64,000 bases of DNA from positions 1-64,000 of the forward strand of contig CAMWSU010000002.1 in assembly GCA_947176965.1 (NCBI GenBank), read 5' to 3'. The notes below the pieces were generated by a model. That model made no database searches. It was not told the origin of the DNA and worked only from the letters and a program-made list of their open reading frames with translations. Made by a program: the position numbers and the translations under genes. Origin of the DNA: an uncultured Lachnospiraceae bacterium. GTDB taxonomy: Bacteria; Bacillota; Clostridia; Lachnospirales; Lachnospiraceae. Positions 60,791 to 64,000 of this stretch are shown piece after piece; the stretch's first letter is position 1; each line of letters begins with the position of its first letter.

Positions 60791-61756
60791 TCAGAATTTC
60801 CGAATTCCCATCCTGTTTAGGATGCTCTTGATCCTCCATTTCAGGCAATGCCGTCTGGATCCCGAATATGCTCTGTATATCTTTCTGTCAAGCTTCCTCC
60901 CGGGAAGCGTCTCTCCCCAGTTATAGCCTTCTCTGTTTCCCAAGTCCTTTTGTTTAGAATGGCTGCTCGTGGCACTCTTCAGATTCTCTCTCTCGTCATG
61001 GCAGTTTGTACCGCTTCCGTCCCGCCCGCAGTTTACGACCCTAGTCTCTCTCGGAAAGACCGTCAGCTTGTCGTTCATGCTCTCGGCATAGGCAAAACGG
61101 ATAGCCCAGGAATGGATCTTTCCCTGCATCTGCATGTCCAGCATATCTGCCATATCCGCTCCGCCTCGGTTCATCTTCCGTCTTTTTCTTACAGAAAAAC
61201 GGAACTTCGGATATTCTTTCATCGACCAGTCGATCATCTGCCATCTGTCAAGCCATGTCGCCCACCCCCAGCTGCTGCTGCGGTACCACAGAAACGTATC
61301 GGTTGAAAGCGCCCCGATCTCCGGCACATCCGGGCTCCACCCGCTGACCGCCCATGCATCCGGATGGTCCTCATAATGATCAAGTGCCGCGTTCATATAG
61401 TTCAAAAAGTCATCCGACACCACGAGATCATCCTCCACAACGATGACTCTGCCATATTTGCCTATCACGCTGCCGACTCCGTCGATCACGGATTCGGCAA
61501 GCCCCCGGTTCCTCTCACTGTAGACAGCATGCACGCCGGCAAAAAGGCTGCGTTTCTCGTATTCCCTTAAATAGTCATGGACTGCAAGAACCTGCTGCCT
61601 GTCCTTTTCTCCCTTATATCCGTCGGCAAACAGATAGAGCTCACTGATGTCCGCGCCCTCAGCATGCTCCAACGCCTCCAGCGTCTTTTTCAGATGATCC
61701 GGTCTGTTATACGTAAATACGATTACCGGTGCGTTCATATGATTTCTTTTTTCCAT
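60791..61756 (-). CDS. GT2-like glycosyltransferase (HlpA-related)
   Basis: A 321-residue paralogue of the gene at 36838. Marks are APVIVFTYNRPDHLKKTLEA, ELYLFADGYKGEKD, GRVIVVEDDLVVSDDFLNYM (ED-D), and RSSSWGWATWLDRWQMIDWS. The C-terminus has SGTNCHDE, where the family carries a histidine-acid motif. It is encoded between the FkbM and acyltransferase genes. Two starts (Met1, Met7) are possible; the longer is used here. Confidence 0.82.
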   Translation of the reverse strand: MEKRNHMNAPVIVFTYNRPDHLKKTLEALEHAEGADISELYLFADGYKGEKDRQQVLAVHDYLREYEKRSLFAGVHAVYSERNRGLAESVIDGVGSVIGKYGRVIVVEDDLVVSDDFLNYMNAALDHYEDHPDAWAVSGWSPDVPEIGALSTDTFLWYRSSSWGWATWLDRWQMIDWSMKEYPKFRFSVRKRRKMNRGGADMADMLDMQMQGKIHSWAIRFAYAESMNDKLTVFPRETRVVNCGRDGSGTNCHDERENLKSATSSHSKQKDLGNREGYNWGETLPGRKLDRKIYRAYSGSRRHCLKWRIKSILNRMGIRKF

Positions 61757-61782
61757 ACTCTCATCAAATCTCTGTTTCCTTT

Positions 61783-62583
61783 TTACAGTTCAGCAGGAAT
61801 AAATATGTAATTTTCCCCGCTATGTCGTGTCTTTTTATAATTCCATTCCTTCATCATGCTTTTAACCTTTTCTATATTAGCATCTGCAATTTCCGCCAAA
61901 ATAACCGGTCTGTTCTTTACGATTGTAGCCTCTGCTCCCTGCAATACCTTTAATTCATAGCCCTCCGTATCAATTTTCATTAGAGAGACATCCGATAAAT
62001 GATAACTATCGATCGTTTTTACCACAAAAGTGCCAGCACTGTCTTCCTCTATCGACGTTCCTCCCCGATTATCCTTGATCTCTTCCTTGACGGAGGCATG
62101 ATATTCTTTCTCTCCGACTCCCACGTTCTCCAGAACAACCCTTTCTTCCAGACCGTTTATTTCAACATTTTTCCGAAGAATGGCAAACGTAGACGGAACC
62201 GGCTCAAACGACCAAACCTTCTTTATTCCCCACTTTTTCATAAAATACAGGGTATGAGAACCGATATTCGCGCCAATATCAAGCGCATTTACCAGATTTC
62301 CTTTTTTCTTCACATACTCTTCTGCCTTTTTCAGACCATCCGCCTCATAATAATCCGCATTGAGCACAATGTCTTTCTGTACGACATCCCTTTTATATTC
62401 CGGCAGATAGAATTTCACTCCATGTACGCCTGTAAAAACACAATCACGGTCATTCAGATGATATTTTCTTTCTTGCTCCTTTATCTTCCTGCTCTGCTCC
62501 TTCTTTCCTCTGATCGCAGTAAAGCTCCATCCCCTTTTGATCATGTACTGCGCAAGCTTATTTTTCTTTAAGCTCTCCTTCAT
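61783..62583 (-). CDS. FkbM-family methyltransferase
   Basis: A 266-residue SAM methyltransferase. The FkbM core has ALDIGANIGSHTLYFMKKWG (SAM loop), KVWSFEPVPSTFAILRKNVE, VVLENVGVGEKEYH, and SLMKIDTEGYELKVLQGAEA. The C-terminal EIADANIEKVKSMMKEW completes the fold. It probably methylates a glycan hydroxyl. AAGGGGGAAATAGG precedes the ATG. It is a shorter relative of the FkbM gene at 33876. Confidence 0.88.
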   Translation of the reverse strand: MKESLKKNKLAQYMIKRGWSFTAIRGKKEQSRKIKEQERKYHLNDRDCVFTGVHGVKFYLPEYKRDVVQKDIVLNADYYEADGLKKAEEYVKKKGNLVNALDIGANIGSHTLYFMKKWGIKKVWSFEPVPSTFAILRKNVEINGLEERVVLENVGVGEKEYHASVKEEIKDNRGGTSIEEDSAGTFVVKTIDSYHLSDVSLMKIDTEGYELKVLQGAEATIVKNRPVILAEIADANIEKVKSMMKEWNYKKTRHSGENYIFIPAEL

Positions 62584-62619
62584 CCTATTTCCCCCTTACG
62601 TATTTTGAAGTGTCCGATA

Positions 62620-63864
62620 TCAGACTTGTTTCCTTGCCCGATAATCTTTGATGACTTCCTCCATCATGTCCACATAAAACACGCCCAGTTTGTCCGCATT
62701 ATGCCGGTTATGCTCCCTGATCTCTTGCACAGATACCGCTCTCTGTTTTCTTTTCAGCGCATCCTTCATGCACGACGCCAAACTGTCCGGATTTTCCGCT
62801 TCAAACAGCGTGATCCCGTCTTCCCCCTCCGCTTCCCTGTTTACCCGGATATCCGACATGATCACCGGAATCAGCAGGGATGCGGCATTGTACGCCGAAC
62901 AGCCTCCCGGATCCCCCTCAAACAAAGAGGGCTGCAGCAGGGCAACCGCCCGTTTCATGATCTCGATCTGATCCAATTTGGGGATATATCCCAGAAAATG
63001 AATGAATGCTTCCATTCCCATTTCCCGAATGCTTTCCCTTAATTCATCACAGTAAGAAGCATTTCTGAAATCATCGTCCATCTTTCCAGTGCAGACGATA
63101 TGCACGTCCGTCAGCCCCTGTTCATGGAGCAGCTTCAGCGCACGAAACGCCGTGCCATGAGATTTATGCGTCCAAAACTGATTGGAGATCAAAAAATAGG
63201 TCTCCGGCAGTCTGTACTTTTCCAGTTCCGCGCCGGACGTATCGAGAAAGCTGTCCGCCGCCATGGGTGCAAAGGGCTGTGCAAATACCTTATATCCATC
63301 CGGATAAAATTCTTCCAGATCCTCTTTGACCGATTCCGAAGTTGCAATAAAATACTGGGTATTCCGTGCCTGCCGGATACTATTATTTTCCCGATAAGTG
63401 AGCGTCTGTTCATCAAAGAGTTCCGGAAGATACTTTTCCTGAAAATCGGCGATATATCCGATCCACGGTGTCTCAAGTTCCGGATAATAATCTCTTAGAA
63501 CCGGAAAACAGATGTCCGCTCTGATCTTTTTTAATGTTTTCTGCAGGCTCCTGCCCTTATCATCATGCAGTTTCTTGATATGCTTTCTGTAATAGACAAC
63601 CTGAACATCCTGGCAGGCGCTTTCAAACACTTTTATTATATAAGAAAAACGTGCAACATCATCCCGCTTCCCTTTGGACAGAAGCTTTCTTGCAAGTCGG
63701 ACAGGCGGATATTCCATGGGCAGCACCAAATACAGCCTGATCGCATAATCTTTCCGGTTTCTGTCCACATACTCCAAAATCCCCGCAATATTGGAAAGAT
63801 AATCCACACCGCCGTCCCAAGTGTACAAACCGTCTCCCAATAAGGCAACCGTCCTCGTTATCAT
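62620..63864 (-). CDS. GT4-family glycosyltransferase
   Basis: A 414-residue GT-B enzyme related to the GT4 gene at 30132. Marks are TRTVALLGDGLYTWDGGVDY, WIGYIADFQEKYLPELFDEQ, FLISNQFWTHKSHGTAFRAL, and LLQPSLFEGDPGGCSAYNAA. The gene frame is open to 63930, but the first ATG there overlaps the upstream gene. The ATG at 63864 has GAGAGG nine bases ahead. An ATG at 63873 overlaps the upstream stop by ATGA, and either may be used. The acceptor sugar is unknown. Confidence 0.84.
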   Translation of the reverse strand: MITRTVALLGDGLYTWDGGVDYLSNIAGILEYVDRNRKDYAIRLYLVLPMEYPPVRLARKLLSKGKRDDVARFSYIIKVFESACQDVQVVYYRKHIKKLHDDKGRSLQKTLKKIRADICFPVLRDYYPELETPWIGYIADFQEKYLPELFDEQTLTYRENNSIRQARNTQYFIATSESVKEDLEEFYPDGYKVFAQPFAPMAADSFLDTSGAELEKYRLPETYFLISNQFWTHKSHGTAFRALKLLHEQGLTDVHIVCTGKMDDDFRNASYCDELRESIREMGMEAFIHFLGYIPKLDQIEIMKRAVALLQPSLFEGDPGGCSAYNAASLLIPVIMSDIRVNREAEGEDGITLFEAENPDSLASCMKDALKRKQRAVSVQEIREHNRHNADKLGVFYVDMMEEVIKDYRARKQV

Positions 63865-63869
63865 CGTAC

Positions 63870-64000
63870 TCATCCTCTCGCAGCTTTGCCTTCCCTGCCT
63901 CCCCAGATCATCCGCAGATGTAAGCCCCATACGCAGAGCAAGGGAAACCGTGTCATGTGCCGGACCTCATAAAATACTCCCGTATCGTATCGCAGATATA
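63870..64000 (-). CDS. Partial upstream gene, possible GT2 C-terminus
   Basis: The last 42 codons of a gene that runs off the right edge. The frame reads YLRYDTGVFYEVRHMTRFPL and then a WGLHLRMIW segment before TGA at 63872-63870. The aromatic-V-R-H pattern near a hydrophobic basic tail resembles C-termini of some GT2 rhamnosyltransferases, but this is weak. The TGA overlaps an ATG of the GT4 gene, so they are translationally coupled. Confidence 0.45.
   Translation of the reverse strand, partial: YLRYDTGVFYEVRHMTRFPLLCVWGLHLRMIWGGREGKAARG

Noticed and set aside
1-64000. CRISPR array, tRNA, rRNA or intact insertion sequence
   Set aside because: No regularly spaced repeats, cloverleaf, rRNA-like sequence or transposase motif was seen on either strand.

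Overview
The window suggests a Gram-positive anaerobe of the Clostridia, probably Lachnospiraceae-like. This is an inference from strong AGGAGG-type ribosome binding sites, mid-range base composition, the STAND/BTAD type of regulator, and the types of surface-glycan genes. No rRNA, tRNA, insertion sequence or CRISPR array was seen. Nearly everything is on the minus strand; the main exceptions are a two-gene + strand unit (14920-16995) and one broken + strand gene (19781-21022).

Region 1 (about 1-12740, minus) is an extracellular contractile injection system (eCIS, phage-tail-like particle). In transcription order it encodes sheath, tube, a tail-assembly ORF with an overlapping -1 frame ORF, a second tube-like protein, an unknown protein with FAERV repeats, a LysM tube-cap protein, a gpD-like hub, a gpV-like spike, a gp25-like wedge and two baseplate-J-like proteins. 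No AAA+ ATPase, PAAR tip, fibre, cap or toxin gene lies inside the window; any such genes would have to lie left of position 1 or elsewhere. Just upstream, on the same strand, is a 620-residue regulator (STAND ATPase plus winged helix plus BTAD). Its terminator is followed by a sheath promoter carrying two TTGTTAAG direct repeats with an 11-bp period, the arrangement expected for a BTAD/SARP activator. Several eCIS cistrons end in a shared TGTGAGAAG motif, and two of the gaps hold elaborate hairpin structures.

Region 2 (14680-21022) is mixed: a + strand GT4 and GINT1_N-like pair, a bidirectional terminator, a minus strand GT4, a membrane acyltransferase, an XRE-type repressor with a likely autoregulatory operator, and a polysaccharide pyruvyl transferase gene split by one in-frame TGA.

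Region 3 (21069-64000, all minus) is a cell-surface glycan cluster of about 30 genes that runs off the right edge. It holds many GT2, GT4 and GT8-type glycosyltransferases, two GtrB-like polyprenyl-phosphate glycosyltransferases, three large polytopic proteins that may be GT-C enzymes, a flippase, two ABC exporters, two intact pyruvyl-transferase-like proteins, two ThDP enzymes of the acetolactate-synthase type, a DRE-TIM aldolase, two FkbM methyltransferases, a kinase-like/methyltransferase fusion, an acyltransferase, an epimerase, a cupin and an FAD enzyme. Many families occur twice, once on each side of a hairpin-rich gap near 45.5 kb, so the cluster looks like two related glycan modules. 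A Rho-independent terminator at 41954-41997 divides it. Gene starts often overlap the previous stop by ATGA, indicating translational coupling. The initiating sugar-phosphate transferase and nucleotide-sugar synthesis genes are not in the window.

The observations most worth following are the likely programmed -1 frameshift in the eCIS tail-assembly gene (A AAT TTT slippery heptamer with an upstream GGAGG), the activator operator at the sheath promoter, the repeated intercistronic motif and structures, and the ThDP/aldolase/pyruvyl-transferase set in the glycan cluster.
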